A stretch of 64,000 nucleotides of DNA. It comes from Izhakiella australiensis. GTDB taxonomy: Bacteria > Pseudomonadota > Gammaproteobacteria > Enterobacterales > Enterobacteriaceae. Both the position numbers and the translations under genes were made by a program. Within the stretch, counting starts at the first letter, position 1; every line of letters begins with the position of its first letter. The stretch lies in assembly GCF_002006995.1 (NCBI RefSeq), contig NZ_MRUL01000012.1, positions 82,327-146,326 on the forward strand, given 5' to 3'. The notes under the pieces are model-generated. The model ran no database searches, was not told the origin of the DNA, and was given only the letters and a program-made list of their open reading frames with translations. Below, one piece after another: positions 39,748-51,261 of this stretch.

Positions 39748-39863
39748 GCGCCAGCGATCTCCCACTAAAATCTGCCAGTACAGGCTAGCGCCGACACATC
39801 CCGCGCGGCCAGCTATCCCCCGCTAAAATCTGGCAGTGCAGGCCAGCGCCGGCCATATCCCGC
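39748..39863. repeat. Two imperfect 58-bp tandem units after alaE
   Basis: CTAAAATCTGCCAGTACAGG (39765) recurs as CTAAAATCTGGCAGTGCAGG (39823), with period 58 bp, and CATCCCGCGC recurs as TATCCCGCGC. Two units are visible directly after the alaE stop codon. No terminator T tract or coding sense is apparent. Confidence 0.75.
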
Positions 39864-39982
39864 GCTTTTCTCTGTCTCCCCCAGCCCGCTTAACAGCCTC
39901 TGCCGCGATCGGCACCTACGCAACCGTTTACCGGGCAACGTCAAGGCTATTCCTTACACGGTATTTACAACCAGGATAAAGC

Positions 39983-39996
39983 GTGATTTTAATCAC
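39983..39996 (+). promoter_or_regulatory. CRP-like site upstream of tsx
   Basis: GTGATTTTAATCAC fits GTGA-N6-TCAC exactly, about 200 nt before the tsx start. TTGACA at 40026 is a candidate -35. E. coli tsx is activated by cAMP-CRP and repressed by CytR and DeoR, so the site suits the gene. Confidence 0.65.
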
Positions 39997-40192
39997 TAAA
40001 AATATAAAAATAAATGAAACAAAAATTGACAAGTGTGAGGAAAATCTATTTTCTTAAGCACGTCTGCAGGCACACTGCCGCAGCGATCTTGAGAGGTGAA
40101 AACGCGGTTTAATTCACCTCTGTTAACCTTCCAGGCGATCGGTTCTGTCTGACAGAGACCTACGCCAGGCATATTAAGCATGTGGTAATAGA

Positions 40193-41044
40193 ATGAAATA
40201 TAAAATCATCATGGCGAGCGTACTTGCGGCGGCTTCCTGGAGCGCGACTGCAGACAGTAACCCGGAATATCTTTCCGACTGGTGGCACCAGAGCGTCAAC
40301 GTGGTTGGCAGCTATCACACCCGCTTCGGGCCGCAGCTGAATAATGACGTTTATCTGGAATATGAAGCCTTTGCCCACAAAGACTGGTTTGATTTTTACG
40401 GCTATGTCGACGTACCAAAATTCTTCGGCGCTGGTAACGGCAATGATAAAGGAATTTGGGATGACGGCTCCCCGCTGTTTATGGAAATTGAACCGCGCTT
40501 CTCTATCGATAAGCTGACGGGCACCAGCCTGGCATTTGGCCCGTTCAAAGAGTGGTATTTTGCTAACAACTACATCTATGACATGGGCGATAACCGCGGC
40601 AGCCGCCAGAATACCTGGTATATGGGTCTCGGTACCGATATTGATACCCACAGCGACGTCGGCCTGTCGTTGAACGTCTATGCGAAATATCAGTGGGAAA
40701 ACTACGGTGCCGCCAATGAAAACAGCTGGGATGGTTACCGTTTCAAAATTAAATATATGGTGCCGATTACCGAACTGTGGGGCGGTCATCTGAGCTATAT
40801 CGGCTTTACGAACTTTGACTGGGGATCTGATCTGGGCGATAGCGCGAACCGCACCAGCAACTCCATCGCCTCAAGCCATATTCTTTCGTTAGGTTACGAT
40901 CACTGGCATTATTCACTGGTTGCCCGTTATTTCCACAATGGCGGACAATGGGATGACGGTGCGAACCTGAACTTCGGCAAAGGTCCGTTTGAGGTTAAAT
41001 CTACCGGCTTCGGTTATTACCTGGTCGTAGGTTATAACTTCTAA
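40193..41044 (+). CDS. tsx: Nucleoside-specific outer-membrane channel Tsx
   Basis: Tsx is a 12-strand outer-membrane beta-barrel for nucleosides and deoxynucleosides. The 283-residue precursor (E. coli 294) has a signal peptide ([20 protein letters not shown]), then [52 protein letters not shown], and the terminal LVVGYNF with the C-terminal Phe of barrel proteins. It is shorter mainly in an extracellular loop near residue 225. In E. coli tsx lies elsewhere (9 min); here it sits between alaE and speG. Confidence 0.95.
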   Translation: MKYKIIMASVLAAASWSATADSNPEYLSDWWHQSVNVVGSYHTRFGPQLNNDVYLEYEAFAHKDWFDFYGYVDVPKFFGAGNGNDKGIWDDGSPLFMEIEPRFSIDKLTGTSLAFGPFKEWYFANNYIYDMGDNRGSRQNTWYMGLGTDIDTHSDVGLSLNVYAKYQWENYGAANENSWDGYRFKIKYMVPITELWGGHLSYIGFTNFDWGSDLGDSANRTSNSIASSHILSLGYDHWHYSLVARYFHNGGQWDDGANLNFGKGPFEVKSTGFGYYLVVGYNF

Positions 41045-41061
41045 TCGTCATACTGACTGTT

Positions 41062-41096
41062 AATCAGGGCGTATCTGGCAGACGCCCTGATTTATT
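41062..41096 (+). terminator. Terminator of tsx
   Basis: AATCAGGGCGT and ACGCCCTGATT form an 11-bp stem with a 9-nt loop, followed by TATTT, 17 nt after the tsx stop. Confidence 0.82.
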
Positions 41097-41178
41097 TCCT
41101 GCAATAGCTATTTATATCTTCCTCCACCAGCCGCTATACTGGAAAAGCAGCAATACGCCTGCTTTGAAAGGAATTTTT

Positions 41179-41751
41179 ATGCCTGCCCAACTGACAGATC
41201 TGAATATTAAGCTTCGCCCGCTGGAGCGCGAGGATCTGACTTTTGTCCATCAGTTAGACAATAACGCAAATGTCATGCGTTACTGGTTTGAAGAGCCCTA
41301 TGAGGCTTTTGTCGAGCTATCAGATCTTTATGACAAGCATATTCATGACCAAAGCGAACGCCGCTTTGTGCTGGAGCATGATGGCGATAAGGCGGGTCTG
41401 GTCGAGCTGGTTGAGATTAACCACATTCATCGCCGCGCTGAATTTCAGATAATTATCGCCCCCGAACATCAAGGTAAAGGACTGGCAAGCCGGGCGGTTA
41501 AACTGGCTATGGATTATGGTTTCTCGGTATTAAACCTCTACAAACTTTATCTGATCGTTGATAAAGAAAACGCCAAGGCCATCCATATTTACACCAAGCT
41601 GGGATTTGAAGTTGAAGGTGAGCTAAGGCACGAATTCTTTATTAATGGTGAATACCGCAACACCATCCGCATGTGTATTTTTCAGGATCGCTATATGGAA
41701 AAACATAAGCCGGCGCCTGGCAAAAACTTATTAAAACCAACCGCCCAGTAA
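41179..41751 (+). CDS. speG: Spermidine N1-acetyltransferase
   Basis: SpeG acetylates spermidine and spermine with acetyl-CoA and prevents polyamine toxicity at low temperature. The 190-residue GNAT protein aligns throughout with E. coli SpeG (186): [29 protein letters not shown], the acetyl-CoA loop [28 protein letters not shown] and the NLLKPTAQ end. The ATG at 41179 has AAGGAA upstream; a TTG five codons earlier is unlikely. In E. coli speG is elsewhere (35 min). Confidence 0.95.
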   Translation: MPAQLTDLNIKLRPLEREDLTFVHQLDNNANVMRYWFEEPYEAFVELSDLYDKHIHDQSERRFVLEHDGDKAGLVELVEINHIHRRAEFQIIIAPEHQGKGLASRAVKLAMDYGFSVLNLYKLYLIVDKENAKAIHIYTKLGFEVEGELRHEFFINGEYRNTIRMCIFQDRYMEKHKPAPGKNLLKPTAQ

Positions 41752-41753
41752 CA

Positions 41754-41784
41754 AACAGGCGGGATGCGCCGCATCCCACCTGTT
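41754..41784. terminator. Palindromic terminator between speG and the convergent lipoprotein gene
   Basis: AACAGG/CCTGTT and inner GGGATGC/GCATCCC arms form a long stem-loop between the speG stop and the end of the minus-strand gene at 41818. No T run follows, so it may act as a weak bidirectional terminator. Confidence 0.6.
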
Positions 41785-41817
41785 AGCCGTTCGCCATGAT
41801 CAAGCTTCAGCTCTCCC

Positions 41818-42237
41818 CTAACCGCGGGCGCCTACCGGGCTCATAGTGCGTTGCAATAGCTCCGGCTGAATATCGTACATGCCGCCGTAGAACGGATCGA
41901 CCAGCAGCCAGCCCGGGATGCCGCCCAGCGGAATATTGCCGAGTACGTACCACAGGTTCACGCGCGCCGTCAGCGGTAACGTCTGCGGAACATAGCCCGG
42001 ACGCTCAAGCATGACCTGATAGCTTTTTTTGCCGAAATAGCTGCCGTTAGACTTCGCCAGAACCACCGTTTTTGGCGTGATGCCCTGGGCGACAATCCGC
42101 CCGGTTTCATCCTGAACCACAAAGCGCGCACCGGGCGGTTGAGTATTGATCGTCACGTTTTGCGACTCATTGCCGACAATGGTCGCGCAGCCGCTTAAAA
42201 ACCAGAGGGATCCCAGAGCCAGAATCAGCGCTTTCAT
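41818..42237 (-). CDS. Putative PEGA-domain lipoprotein
   Basis: The 139-residue protein has a lipoprotein signal with lipobox LSGC (cysteine at about 17), followed by TIVGNESQNVTINTQPPGARFVV, a PEGA-type beta domain motif, and a C-terminal hydrophobic segment (LWYVLGNIPLGGIPGWLLVD). Proteins of this type are common in enterobacteria and phages and have no known function. Confidence 0.78.
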   Translation of the reverse strand: MKALILALGSLWFLSGCATIVGNESQNVTINTQPPGARFVVQDETGRIVAQGITPKTVVLAKSNGSYFGKKSYQVMLERPGYVPQTLPLTARVNLWYVLGNIPLGGIPGWLLVDPFYGGMYDIQPELLQRTMSPVGARG

Positions 42238-42408
42238 AATTATTTCCGTTGCGGGTTTATCCGTTAAGTCTAAGCGCTGGACGCCAGCTTTTCACCAAAT
42301 ACGTTCGCGATCGACCTGCAAAGTAAAACAAATTTGTAGTCGATTATCCGCCCTGCCCGCCTCAGAGGGAGTCACTGAATCAATTTCGCGATATCACCGG
42401 GTGCTTAA

Positions 42409-42744
42409 TCAACCAAACATATGTTCGAGATAGCGCTCAAGGGCCATGCGGGAGCTAAAACCGTGTGGAATGCCGTAGTGGTTGTTGCTGTCGCCAACCA
42501 GATAGAGGGGGAAGCGGGTATAGTGATCGCAGGTTTTAATGTCTGACGACGGGTCGGCGAAATTAAGGCTTCTTTCTTTTAACGTCGGATGAATAATCAG
42601 CGCGGTCCGCCCCATGCGGGCTTCACGGTTAACATAGACATAATCATCGCCACGGCGATAGCCATAGGTTTTTTGCGTAATGGTATCGACCTCAAATCCG
42701 GCCCTTTCCAATACTCGTGCTACCTCATCAGGTCGTAAATACAT
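42409..42744 (-). CDS. ygaC: DUF2002 protein YgaC
   Basis: The 111-residue protein (E. coli YgaC, 114) is nearly colinear with it: [56 protein letters not shown], and [18 protein letters not shown]. In E. coli the gene is Fur-regulated and of unknown function. It is divergent from ygaM, as in E. coli. Confidence 0.94.
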   Translation of the reverse strand: MYLRPDEVARVLERAGFEVDTITQKTYGYRRGDDYVYVNREARMGRTALIIHPTLKERSLNFADPSSDIKTCDHYTRFPLYLVGDSNNHYGIPHGFSSRMALERYLEHMFG

Positions 42745-42913
42745 GCTCAGTCCTCAATGCCAGGTTCTTCAAAATCGCTGTAAGCCTATAACAGCGCCAG
42801 GCCCCAGGGCTTTCGGATTAATCCATAAACCGCTCTGAAGCCGGGGCTTTACGCCGATCGCCCGCAGAATGTTCTATAGTTAATAATACGTTTTACACGT
42901 AACGGAGAGAAAA

Positions 42914-43237
42914 ATGTTTAACCGAACGAACAAAAACGAAGACATTGATATTAACCAGGACGTCACGGCACTGGCTGATAGCCTGGACGATTTACTGAAA
43001 TCATACGGCAGTAAAACGCAGGACGAAATGGATGCCGCACGCTCGCGTGCTGAGAAGCTTCTCAAGCAAACGCGGGCGCGTTTAAACGGCAATAACCGGG
43101 TCACTCAAGCGGCGAAAGACGCAGGCGGTCACGTTGACACCTACGTACACGATAAGCCCTGGCATGGTATTGGCATCGGCACCGCGTTGGGTGTATTCGT
43201 TGGCGCCCTGCTGGTCAGCACCACCGGACGTAACTAA
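42914..43237 (+). CDS. ygaM: DUF883 ribosome-associated membrane protein YgaM
   Basis: YgaM (107 residues; E. coli 109) belongs to the YqjD/ElaB/YgaM family of stationary-phase proteins that tether ribosomes to the inner membrane. It has an N-terminal helical, charged region (DVTALADSLDDLLKSYG, DEMDAARSRAEKLL), the motif VHDKPWHGIGIG and a C-terminal membrane helix (ALGVFVGALLV). It lies upstream of nrdHIEF, as in E. coli. Confidence 0.94.
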   Translation: MFNRTNKNEDIDINQDVTALADSLDDLLKSYGSKTQDEMDAARSRAEKLLKQTRARLNGNNRVTQAAKDAGGHVDTYVHDKPWHGIGIGTALGVFVGALLVSTTGRN

Positions 43238-43265
43238 CCTCCGACAGCTCAGGCTGACAGTTTGT

Positions 43266-43297
43266 AAAAATCCCCGCTTCGGCGGGGATTTTTTTTA
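43266..43297 (+). terminator. Terminator after ygaM
   Basis: AATCCCCGC and GCGGGGATT form a 9-bp stem around TTCG-type loop, followed by seven or more T residues. It separates ygaM from the nrd promoter. Confidence 0.92.
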
Positions 43298-43347
43298 TTG
43301 TTGCCGCAAACCGCAGCCTACGGGGCTTCTCTAAGAAAATTCGCATA

Positions 43348-43394
43348 CCACTATATATTGCGTGGTTGCATTCGATAAAAACTACATCTAGTAT
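43348..43394 (+). promoter_or_regulatory. Paired NrdR boxes upstream of nrdHIEF
   Basis: The core CTATATATTG (43351-43360) fits the NrdR consensus CWATATATWG exactly, and CTACATCTAG (43382-43391) matches at eight of ten. The two cores are 31 bp apart, the three-turn spacing known for NrdR boxes. They lie about 110-150 nt before nrdH, so dATP-sensing NrdR probably represses this operon. Confidence 0.8.
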
Positions 43395-43498
43395 CTTTTC
43401 CAGAGGAACCACGCTACATATTGATGACAGAGGCGATCTGATAGTGTCTTTATCGCACATTCAGATCACAACTTCGCTGCGAGAGGGAAATACGAATC

Positions 43499-43741
43499 AT
43501 GCGCATTATTATTTACACTAAAGACAACTGTGTCCAGTGCAACGCGACAAAAAACGCCATGGACAGTAAAGGCCTGCCCTATGAACTGATTCATCTCGAT
43601 AACGATCCGCAGGCGGTAGAATCCTTACGTAACCTTGGTTATCGCCAGGCGCCGGTGGTAATGGCCAATGAAGAACACTGGAGCGGATTCCGCCCGGATA
43701 AAATTGCCGCCCTTCAGGCACAGCTGGCGCTTGCAGGATAA
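43499..43741 (+). CDS. nrdH: Glutaredoxin-like protein NrdH
   Basis: NrdH is the thioredoxin-reductase-dependent hydrogen donor of the NrdEF ribonucleotide reductase. The 80-residue protein has the redox motif CVQC at residues 11-14, and the WSGFRPDKI segment typical of NrdH. E. coli NrdH has 81. It is the first gene of the operon, 4 nt ahead of nrdI. Confidence 0.95.
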   Translation: MRIIIYTKDNCVQCNATKNAMDSKGLPYELIHLDNDPQAVESLRNLGYRQAPVVMANEEHWSGFRPDKIAALQAQLALAG

Positions 43742-43745
43742 TCCC

Positions 43746-44153
43746 ATGCACCCGCTGGTTTATTTCTCCAGTCAGTCCGGTAACACCCAGCGTTTTATTG
43801 AAAGACTGGGATTACCGGCAGCGCGCATTCCGCTGGCCGGAGATCAACAGCTGCAGGTCGACCACCCTTTTATCCTGGTGGTGCCCAGCTATGGTGGCGG
43901 CACCGTCAAAGGCGCGGTGCCAAAACAAGTCATTCAGTTTCTCAATGATGAGCACAACCGTACGCGGCTACGGGGCGTGATCGCTGCCGGCAACCGTAAT
44001 TTCGGTGCGGCGTTTGGCCTTGCCGGCGACATTATAGCGCGCAAGTGTCAGGTTCCCTGGCTGTATCGTTTTGAACTGATGGGCAGCGAAACCGACCTCG
44101 TTAATATTCACCGGGGAGTGAAAACATTTTGGCAACGACAACCCAGGCGCTGA
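43746..44153 (+). CDS. nrdI: Flavodoxin-like NrdI
   Basis: NrdI is the flavoprotein that supplies oxidant (superoxide) to assemble the dimanganese-tyrosyl radical cofactor of NrdF. The ATG at 43746 gives 135 residues (E. coli 136). FMN-binding segments are [10 protein letters not shown] (residues 7-16), [16 protein letters not shown] and [14 protein letters not shown]. It overlaps nrdE by 25 nt. Confidence 0.95.
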   Translation: MHPLVYFSSQSGNTQRFIERLGLPAARIPLAGDQQLQVDHPFILVVPSYGGGTVKGAVPKQVIQFLNDEHNRTRLRGVIAAGNRNFGAAFGLAGDIIARKCQVPWLYRFELMGSETDLVNIHRGVKTFWQRQPRR

Positions 44154-46279
44154 ACCGCAGCGTCACCGATAGCGGCGATTATCACGCGCTGAACGCTTTG
44201 CTGAATCTGTATGATGACGATGGCAATATTCAGTTCGAAAAAGATCGCGAGGCGATACGCCACTATTTTCATCAGCATGTGATCCCGAATAGCGTCAACT
44301 TTGGCAGCATCGCTGAACGTCTGCAGTATCTGGTTGATGAAGGCTACTACGAAGCCTCGGTGCTGAATGCCTATGATTTCACCTTTATCTGTCAGCTTTT
44401 TCAGCAGGCATATGATTATGATTTTCACTTCCAGACCTTTCTCGGCGCCTGGAAGTTTTACACCAGCTATACCCTGAAAACCTTTGACGGCAAGCGCTAT
44501 CTGGAAACGTTTGCTGACCGGGTCTGCATGGTCGCGCTCACCCTGGCGCAGGGCGACGCCGCGTTCGCTTTATCGCTCATGGAGGAGATGCTCAGCGGCC
44601 GCTTTCAGCCGGCGACGCCGACCTTTCTTAACTGCGGCAAGCAGCAGCGCGGCGAGCTGGTATCCTGCTTCCTGCTGCGCATTGAAGATAATATGGAGTC
44701 GATTGGCCGTTCGGTTAACTCGGCGCTTCAGCTGTCCAAACGCGGCGGCGGCGTGGCATTTTTGTTGTCAAATCTGCGCGAATCAGGCGCGCCGATTAAG
44801 CGTATAGAAAATCAATCATCGGGCGTTATTCCGGTGATGAAAATGCTGGAAGATGCCTTCTCTTATGCCAATCAGCTGGGCGCGCGTCAGGGTGCCGGCG
44901 CGGTCTATCTGCATGCTCATCATCCTGATATTCTGCGCTTTTTAGATACCAAGCGGGAAAACGCTGACGAAAAAATTCGTATCAAAACCCTCTCGCTTGG
45001 CGTGGTGATCCCCGACATCACCTTCCAGCTGGCGAAGGATAACCAGCAGATGGCGCTGTTCTCCCCCTATGACGTTGAGCGCCTGTACGGCATGCCCTTT
45101 GCCGATATCAGCATTAATGAACACTATGATCAGCTGCTGACAGACGATCGCGTCAGCCGCCGCTATATTAACGCCCGCGATTTTTTCCAGACGCTGGCGG
45201 AGATTCAGTTTGAATCCGGCTATCCCTATATCATGTTTGAAGACAACGTTAACCGCGCGAATCCGATCGCCGGGCGGATAAACATGAGCAACCTTTGCTC
45301 TGAAATCCTGCAGGTTAATTCGCCGTCGGAATTTAACGATGACCTGAGCTATCGCCGGGTTGGTAAAGATATTTCCTGCAACCTTGGCTCGCTGAACATT
45401 GCGCGTGCCATGGACTCAAGCGACTTTGCCCGCACGGTTGAAATGGCGGTACGCGGATTGAGCGCCGTCTCTGATATGAGTCATATCGGCTCGGTGCCGT
45501 CCGTGGCGGAAGGCAATGCGAAATCACACGCCATCGGGCTTGGTCAGATGAACCTGCACGGCTTTCTGGCGCGCGAAGGGATTGCTTACGGTTCGCCGGC
45601 AGCGCTGGATTTTACCAACCTCTATTTCTGCACCATCACTTATTTGGCGCTACGCACCTCAAATCGCCTGGCGCGCGAGCGCGGTGAGCGTTTTGCCGGT
45701 TTTAGCCATTCCCGCTATGCCAGCGGCGAATATTTTGAGCGCTATATTGAGCAGAACTGGACGCCACGCACGCCTGAGGTTAGCGCGCTGTTTGAGCGCT
45801 TCAATTTTCATCTGCCCACCCGCGAACAGTGGCAAACCTTGCGTGAAGAGGTGATGCGTGACGGGCTGTATAACCAGAATTTGCAGGCGATCCCGCCGAC
45901 CGGCTCCATCTCTTACATTAATCATGCGACCTCCAGCATTCACCCGATCGTTTCCCGTATTGAAATACGTAAAGAGGGCAAAACCGGCCGCGTCTATTAC
46001 CCTGCCCCCTATATGACCAATGATAATCTTCATCTCTACCAGGATGCCTATGAGATTGGGCCGCAGGCCATTATTGACACCTATGCCGAGGCCACGCGCC
46101 ACGTCGATCAGGGGCTGTCACTGACGCTATTTTTCCGCGATACCGCCACCACCCGCGATATTAACAAGGCGCAGATTTACGCCTGGAAAAAAGGCATTAA
46201 AACCCTTTACTACATCCGCCTGCGCCAGCTGGCGTTGGAAGGCACCGAAGTGGAAGGCTGTGTCTCCTGCGCACTATGA
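44129..46279 (+). CDS. nrdE: Class Ib ribonucleotide reductase alpha subunit
   Basis: NrdE reduces ribonucleoside diphosphates, with the radical supplied by NrdF. The start is a TTG (44129) inside nrdI, with GGGGAG 10 nt upstream, giving [11 protein letters not shown], which matches the E. coli MATTTAECL start. The 716 residues (E. coli 714) contain active-site segments [23 protein letters not shown] and [14 protein letters not shown], the [15 protein letters not shown] segment, and the C-terminal redox pair in EGCVSCAL. It lacks the ATP-cone of class Ia enzymes. Confidence 0.97.
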   Translation: MATTTQALNRSVTDSGDYHALNALLNLYDDDGNIQFEKDREAIRHYFHQHVIPNSVNFGSIAERLQYLVDEGYYEASVLNAYDFTFICQLFQQAYDYDFHFQTFLGAWKFYTSYTLKTFDGKRYLETFADRVCMVALTLAQGDAAFALSLMEEMLSGRFQPATPTFLNCGKQQRGELVSCFLLRIEDNMESIGRSVNSALQLSKRGGGVAFLLSNLRESGAPIKRIENQSSGVIPVMKMLEDAFSYANQLGARQGAGAVYLHAHHPDILRFLDTKRENADEKIRIKTLSLGVVIPDITFQLAKDNQQMALFSPYDVERLYGMPFADISINEHYDQLLTDDRVSRRYINARDFFQTLAEIQFESGYPYIMFEDNVNRANPIAGRINMSNLCSEILQVNSPSEFNDDLSYRRVGKDISCNLGSLNIARAMDSSDFARTVEMAVRGLSAVSDMSHIGSVPSVAEGNAKSHAIGLGQMNLHGFLAREGIAYGSPAALDFTNLYFCTITYLALRTSNRLARERGERFAGFSHSRYASGEYFERYIEQNWTPRTPEVSALFERFNFHLPTREQWQTLREEVMRDGLYNQNLQAIPPTGSISYINHATSSIHPIVSRIEIRKEGKTGRVYYPAPYMTNDNLHLYQDAYEIGPQAIIDTYAEATRHVDQGLSLTLFFRDTATTRDINKAQIYAWKKGIKTLYYIRLRQLALEGTEVEGCVSCAL

Positions 46280-47260
<981 letters not shown>

Positions 47261-47657
47261 ACTTATCGGCACGGCGGTTGACGCAAACCGCCGCTTTCAA
47301 ACTTAAGCCAAATTATTTTGATAAATTTCAGTCGATAAAGACCAATAATTCCTGACAAAACTACGTCGTATTTCAGGGGGAATTACTTTCATTATTTCCT
47401 TATTATTACAGCCATTCACCGTCAATTAAGACTTTTCCCAAAAAAATTATTCAATCTTCTCTGAAATAATTTAATGCCCTGTTAAGCCTTATCATTACTG
47501 GCGTTATGTCGCATTTTCACTTCGGCTCAGTGAAAATCAGGCAAATGTCAAGGGTTGTCATCGGACCTCAATGTGCTACGGTTATAGGCTGTTAATTTCC
47601 ACCAGAGAAATGTACAAAACAACGAATTATCACCCTTAACCAGGATTTAATTATCGA
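47261..47657. promoter_or_regulatory. Intergenic region nrdF-proV
   Basis: A stem-loop CGGCGGTT/AACCGCCG (47272-47293) follows nrdF and probably ends its transcript, though T residues are few. The rest is very AT-rich (about 47300-47500), as expected of the osmotically controlled proU promoter, where H-NS binds in E. coli. TTGTCA at 47555 and TATAGG at 47583 are promoter-like but too far apart (22 bp) to claim. Confidence 0.5.
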
Positions 47658-48857
47658 ATGACGATTAAACTTGAAGTTAAAAATTTATATAAAGTATTTG
47701 GAGATCATCCGGAGCGTGCTTTTAAGCACATAGAGAAAGGAATCAGCAAGGAGGCATTACTGGAAAAAACCGGGCTATCGCTCGGCGTAAAAGACGCCAG
47801 TCTGGCCATTGAAGAAGGCGAGATATTTGTCATCATGGGATTATCCGGTTCAGGGAAATCCACTATGGTTCGCCTTCTCAATCGTCTGATAGAACCTACC
47901 CGTGGTCAGGTGATTATTGATGGCGTCGATATCGCCAAAATATCTGACCGGGAACTGCGCCAGGTAAGACGAAATAAAATCAGCATGGTATTCCAGTCAT
48001 TTGCGCTGATGCCGCATATGACAGTGCTGAATAATACCGCCTTCGGTATGGAATTAGCCGGCGTGCCGCTTGAAGAAAGACAGCAAAAAGCATTAGATGC
48101 GCTGCGTCAGGTCGGGCTGGAAAATTATGCCAACGCTTATCCTGATGAACTTTCCGGCGGTATGCGTCAGCGCGTTGGCCTGGCACGCGCACTGGCAATC
48201 AATCCTGATATATTATTAATGGATGAGGCCTTTTCTGCCCTCGACCCATTAATTCGTACAGAAATGCAGGATGAATTAATTAATTTGCAGTCCCGTCATC
48301 AGCGCACCATCGTATTTATTTCCCATGACCTTGATGAAGCAATGCGCATCGGCGATCGAATTGCCATTATGCAAGGCGGTGAAGTGGTGCAGGTTGGTAC
48401 GCCCGATGAAATACTCAATAATCCTGCCAACGATTATGTTCGCACCTTCTTCCGCGGCGTGGATATCAGCCACGTATTCAGCGCCAGGGATATTGCCCGA
48501 CGCAGCGCCTCGGCGCTGATGAGAAAATCGCCCGGCTTTGGTCCGCGTTCGGCAATAAAAGTGTTGCAGGATGAGGATCGCGAATTTGGCTATATCCTGG
48601 AGCGCCAGAAATTCCTCGGTGTGGTTTCCATCGAATCGTTGAAATCAGCCCTCGCCGCCGGCGCAGGACTTGAGCACGCCATGCTGCCGGAGCCGGCTCC
48701 GGTTCCGGCAGATACCTCACTGAACGATCTGCTTTCTCATGTTGCCCAGGCGCCCTGCGCGGTACCGGTGGTTGATGAGGATAATCGTTACGTCGGCATT
48801 ATTTCCAAAGGCATGCTGCTGCAGGCGCTGGACCGTGAGGGGGCGACCAATGAGTAA
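47658..48857 (+). CDS. proV: Glycine betaine/proline ABC transporter ATPase
   Basis: ProV energises the ProU osmoprotectant importer. The 399-residue protein (E. coli 400) has Walker [10 protein letters not shown] (about residue 60), the signature [15 protein letters not shown], Walker [15 protein letters not shown], the switch histidine in FISHDLDEA, and a C-terminal CBS-domain pair (from about residue 280) that senses ionic strength in related transporters. Its last 8 nt overlap proW. Confidence 0.97.
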   Translation: MTIKLEVKNLYKVFGDHPERAFKHIEKGISKEALLEKTGLSLGVKDASLAIEEGEIFVIMGLSGSGKSTMVRLLNRLIEPTRGQVIIDGVDIAKISDRELRQVRRNKISMVFQSFALMPHMTVLNNTAFGMELAGVPLEERQQKALDALRQVGLENYANAYPDELSGGMRQRVGLARALAINPDILLMDEAFSALDPLIRTEMQDELINLQSRHQRTIVFISHDLDEAMRIGDRIAIMQGGEVVQVGTPDEILNNPANDYVRTFFRGVDISHVFSARDIARRSASALMRKSPGFGPRSAIKVLQDEDREFGYILERQKFLGVVSIESLKSALAAGAGLEHAMLPEPAPVPADTSLNDLLSHVAQAPCAVPVVDEDNRYVGIISKGMLLQALDREGATNE

Positions 48858-50139
48858 ACAAGATGCAAATCCGTGGCAAACGGCCTCTGCCGATAGCCAG
48901 AACGCCGCGCAAAGCGGCGCTGATAACGCCAGCCAGCAAGGCGGTGATAGCGCAGCCGCTAACAGCCAGAGCAGCGATCCCTGGTCCAGTGCCGGTTCTT
49001 CCGGCGCTGATAACGCCAGCCAGCAAGGCGGCGATAGCGCAGCCGCTAACAGCCAGAGCAGCGATCCCTGGTCCGGCGCCGGTTCTTCCGGCGCTGATAG
49101 CGCCAGCCAGCATGGCGGCGATAGCGCAGCCCATCAGGCCGGTAATACCTGGAGCGATCCGACCGGCGGCAGCGGCGGCGGTAGCGACTGGCTGAACAGC
49201 GCACCGGCACCGCAGGCGGAGCACTTTAGTTTTATGGACCCGTTCCATAAAAAACTGATCCCGCTCGACCATTGGGTTACCGAAGGTATCGACTGGATAG
49301 TGTCGCACTTCCGCCCGCTATTTCAGGGGATCCGCGTACCGGTAGATTATATTCTTAGCGCTTTCCAGCACCTGCTGATGGGGATGCCTGCGCCGGTGGC
49401 GATCGTCATTTTTGCGCTGATCGCCTGGCAGCTGGCCAGTCCGGCAATGGGCGTTGCCACCCTGATTTCACTGATTGCTATCGGCGCCATCGGCGCCTGG
49501 TCACAGGCGATGGTGACGCTGGCGCTGGTGCTGACCGCCCTGCTGTTTTGCATCGTCATCGGCCTGCCCCTCGGCATCTGGCTGGCGCGCAGTGAACGCG
49601 CGGCGCGCTTTATTCGCCCGCTGCTCGATGCGATGCAAACCACGCCTGCATTCGTCTACCTGGTGCCTATCGTGATGCTGTTTGGCATCGGTAACGTACC
49701 CGGCGTCGTCGTCACCATTATCTTTGCTCTGCCGCCGGTGGTGCGCCTGACGATTCTGGGTATTAAACAGGTTCCCGCAGACCTTATCGAGGCGGCGGAA
49801 GCCTTCGGCGCCAATTCACGCCAGCTGCTGTTTAAAGTGCAGCTGCCGCTGGCGATGCCGACCATTATGGCCGGTATAAACCAGACGCTGATGCTGGCGC
49901 TCTCGATGGTGGTTATTGCCTCGATGATTGCCGTCGGCGGCCTTGGTCAGATGGTGCTGCGCGGTATTGGTCGTCTCGATATGGGGCTGGCAACTGTAGG
50001 TGGCGTAGGCATCGTGATTCTCGCCATCATTCTTGACCGTCTGACGCAGTCGTTAGGTCGGGATGGACGCAGCCGCGGTAATCGCCATTGGTACACCACC
50101 GGGCCGATTGGCCTGCTGGTTCGCCCCTTTAAACGTTAA
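48850..50139 (+). CDS. proW: Glycine betaine/proline ABC transporter permease, extended N-tail
   Basis: ProW is the ProU inner-membrane channel subunit. Here it has 429 residues against 354 in E. coli. The conserved part (from about residue 112, [22 protein letters not shown]) carries the membrane helices and the permease loop [24 protein letters not shown]. The extra length lies in the N-terminal tail, which contains three tandem copies (the third partial) of a 29-residue unit ([20 protein letters not shown]...). In E. coli this tail is periplasmic and hydrophilic. The start ATG overlaps proV. Confidence 0.95.
   Translation: MSKQDANPWQTASADSQNAAQSGADNASQQGGDSAAANSQSSDPWSSAGSSGADNASQQGGDSAAANSQSSDPWSGAGSSGADSASQHGGDSAAHQAGNTWSDPTGGSGGGSDWLNSAPAPQAEHFSFMDPFHKKLIPLDHWVTEGIDWIVSHFRPLFQGIRVPVDYILSAFQHLLMGMPAPVAIVIFALIAWQLASPAMGVATLISLIAIGAIGAWSQAMVTLALVLTALLFCIVIGLPLGIWLARSERAARFIRPLLDAMQTTPAFVYLVPIVMLFGIGNVPGVVVTIIFALPPVVRLTILGIKQVPADLIEAAEAFGANSRQLLFKVQLPLAMPTIMAGINQTLMLALSMVVIASMIAVGGLGQMVLRGIGRLDMGLATVGGVGIVILAIILDRLTQSLGRDGRSRGNRHWYTTGPIGLLVRPFKR
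48916..49140 (+). repeat. 87-bp in-frame tandem repeats inside proW
   Basis: The segment GGCGCTGATAACGCCAGCCA starts at 48916 and 49003, and a close variant starts at 49090, each 87 bp apart (29 codons). The first two units are nearly identical at the nucleotide level and the third is partial and more diverged. The repeats encode polar residues rich in Ser, Ala, Gly, Gln and Asp. Confidence 0.93.
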
Positions 50140-50210
50140 TTTTCCGGCGGCGTAGAAACCTGCGCCGCCAGCGTCCCATGCACTGACAATCATTAATAAA
50201 AGGATACGTT

Positions 50211-51206
50211 ATGCGCAAGACTGCTTTAATTGCTGCCGCGTTTACTTCGCTGGCCACCTTACATGTTTCCGCCGCCGACCAACCAGGTAAAGGCATTACG
50301 GTAAAACCGGTGCAAAGCGCCATCGCGGAAGAAACTTTTCAGACACTGCTGGTCAGCCGGGCGCTGGAAAAGCTGGGCTATAGCGTAGAGAAGCCCAGCG
50401 AAGTGGATTACAACGTCGCCTACACGACCATTGCAGCCGGCGATGCAACCTATATCGCTACCAACTGGAAGCCGCTGCATGACGATATGTACGCCTCCGC
50501 AGGCGGCGATAACAAGTTTTATCGTCAGGGAACCTTCGTACAGGGCGCGGCGCAGGGCTATCTGATTGATAAGAAAACCGCCGAAAAATACCACATTACC
50601 AATATCGCTCAGCTTAAAGATCCTAAGATTGCGAAGCTGTTTGATACCAATGGCGATGGCAAAGCCGACCTGACCGGCTGCACACCCGGCTGGGGCTGCG
50701 AGGCCGTGATTAATCACCAGGTTAAAGCGTACGGTCTGACCGATACCGTAGAGCATAACCAGGGCAACTATTCCGCGATGATTGCCGATACCATCACCCG
50801 CTTCAAACAGGGTAAGCCTGTCCTTTATTACACATGGACACCTTACTGGGTAAGCGACGTGTTAAAACCTGGACGTGACGTTGTGTGGCTGCAGGTGCCC
50901 TTCTCATCGCTGCCGGGTAAACAGAGCGGCGTAGAAACCAAGTTGCCAAACGGCGCTAACTACGGCTTCCCGGTGAATACCATGCATATCGTGGCTAACA
51001 AGGAGTGGGCGGCGAAAAACCCGGCCGCAGCGAAACTGTTTGCTGAAATGAAGCTGCCGCTGGCGGATATCAACGCCCAGAACGCACGCATGCACGACGG
51101 CCAGTCATCGGAAGATGCGATCAATGCTCAGGTCGATGGCTGGATCAAAGCCCATCAGGTAATGTTTGATAAGTGGATTAGCGACGCGCAGGCAGCGGCA
51201 AAATAA
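50211..51206 (+). CDS. proX: Periplasmic glycine betaine-binding protein
   Basis: ProX delivers glycine betaine or proline betaine to ProVW. The 331-residue precursor (E. coli 330) has a signal peptide ending VSAA (about 22), then [19 protein letters not shown]. Ligand-box tryptophans are present in ATNWKPLH and [12 protein letters not shown], and the conserved disulfide pair in [12 protein letters not shown]. It is the last gene of proVWX and is followed by a terminator. Confidence 0.97.
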   Translation: MRKTALIAAAFTSLATLHVSAADQPGKGITVKPVQSAIAEETFQTLLVSRALEKLGYSVEKPSEVDYNVAYTTIAAGDATYIATNWKPLHDDMYASAGGDNKFYRQGTFVQGAAQGYLIDKKTAEKYHITNIAQLKDPKIAKLFDTNGDGKADLTGCTPGWGCEAVINHQVKAYGLTDTVEHNQGNYSAMIADTITRFKQGKPVLYYTWTPYWVSDVLKPGRDVVWLQVPFSSLPGKQSGVETKLPNGANYGFPVNTMHIVANKEWAAKNPAAAKLFAEMKLPLADINAQNARMHDGQSSEDAINAQVDGWIKAHQVMFDKWISDAQAAAK

Positions 51207-51236
51207 TTCACTGACGCTGATATCATCCGATCACCT

Positions 51237-51261
51237 AAGCGACCGCAAGGTCGCTTTTTTT
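51237..51261 (+). terminator. Terminator of proVWX
   Basis: AAGCGACC and GGTCGCTT form an 8-bp stem with a GCAA tetraloop, followed by a T tract. It lies about 30 nt after the proX stop. Confidence 0.92.
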
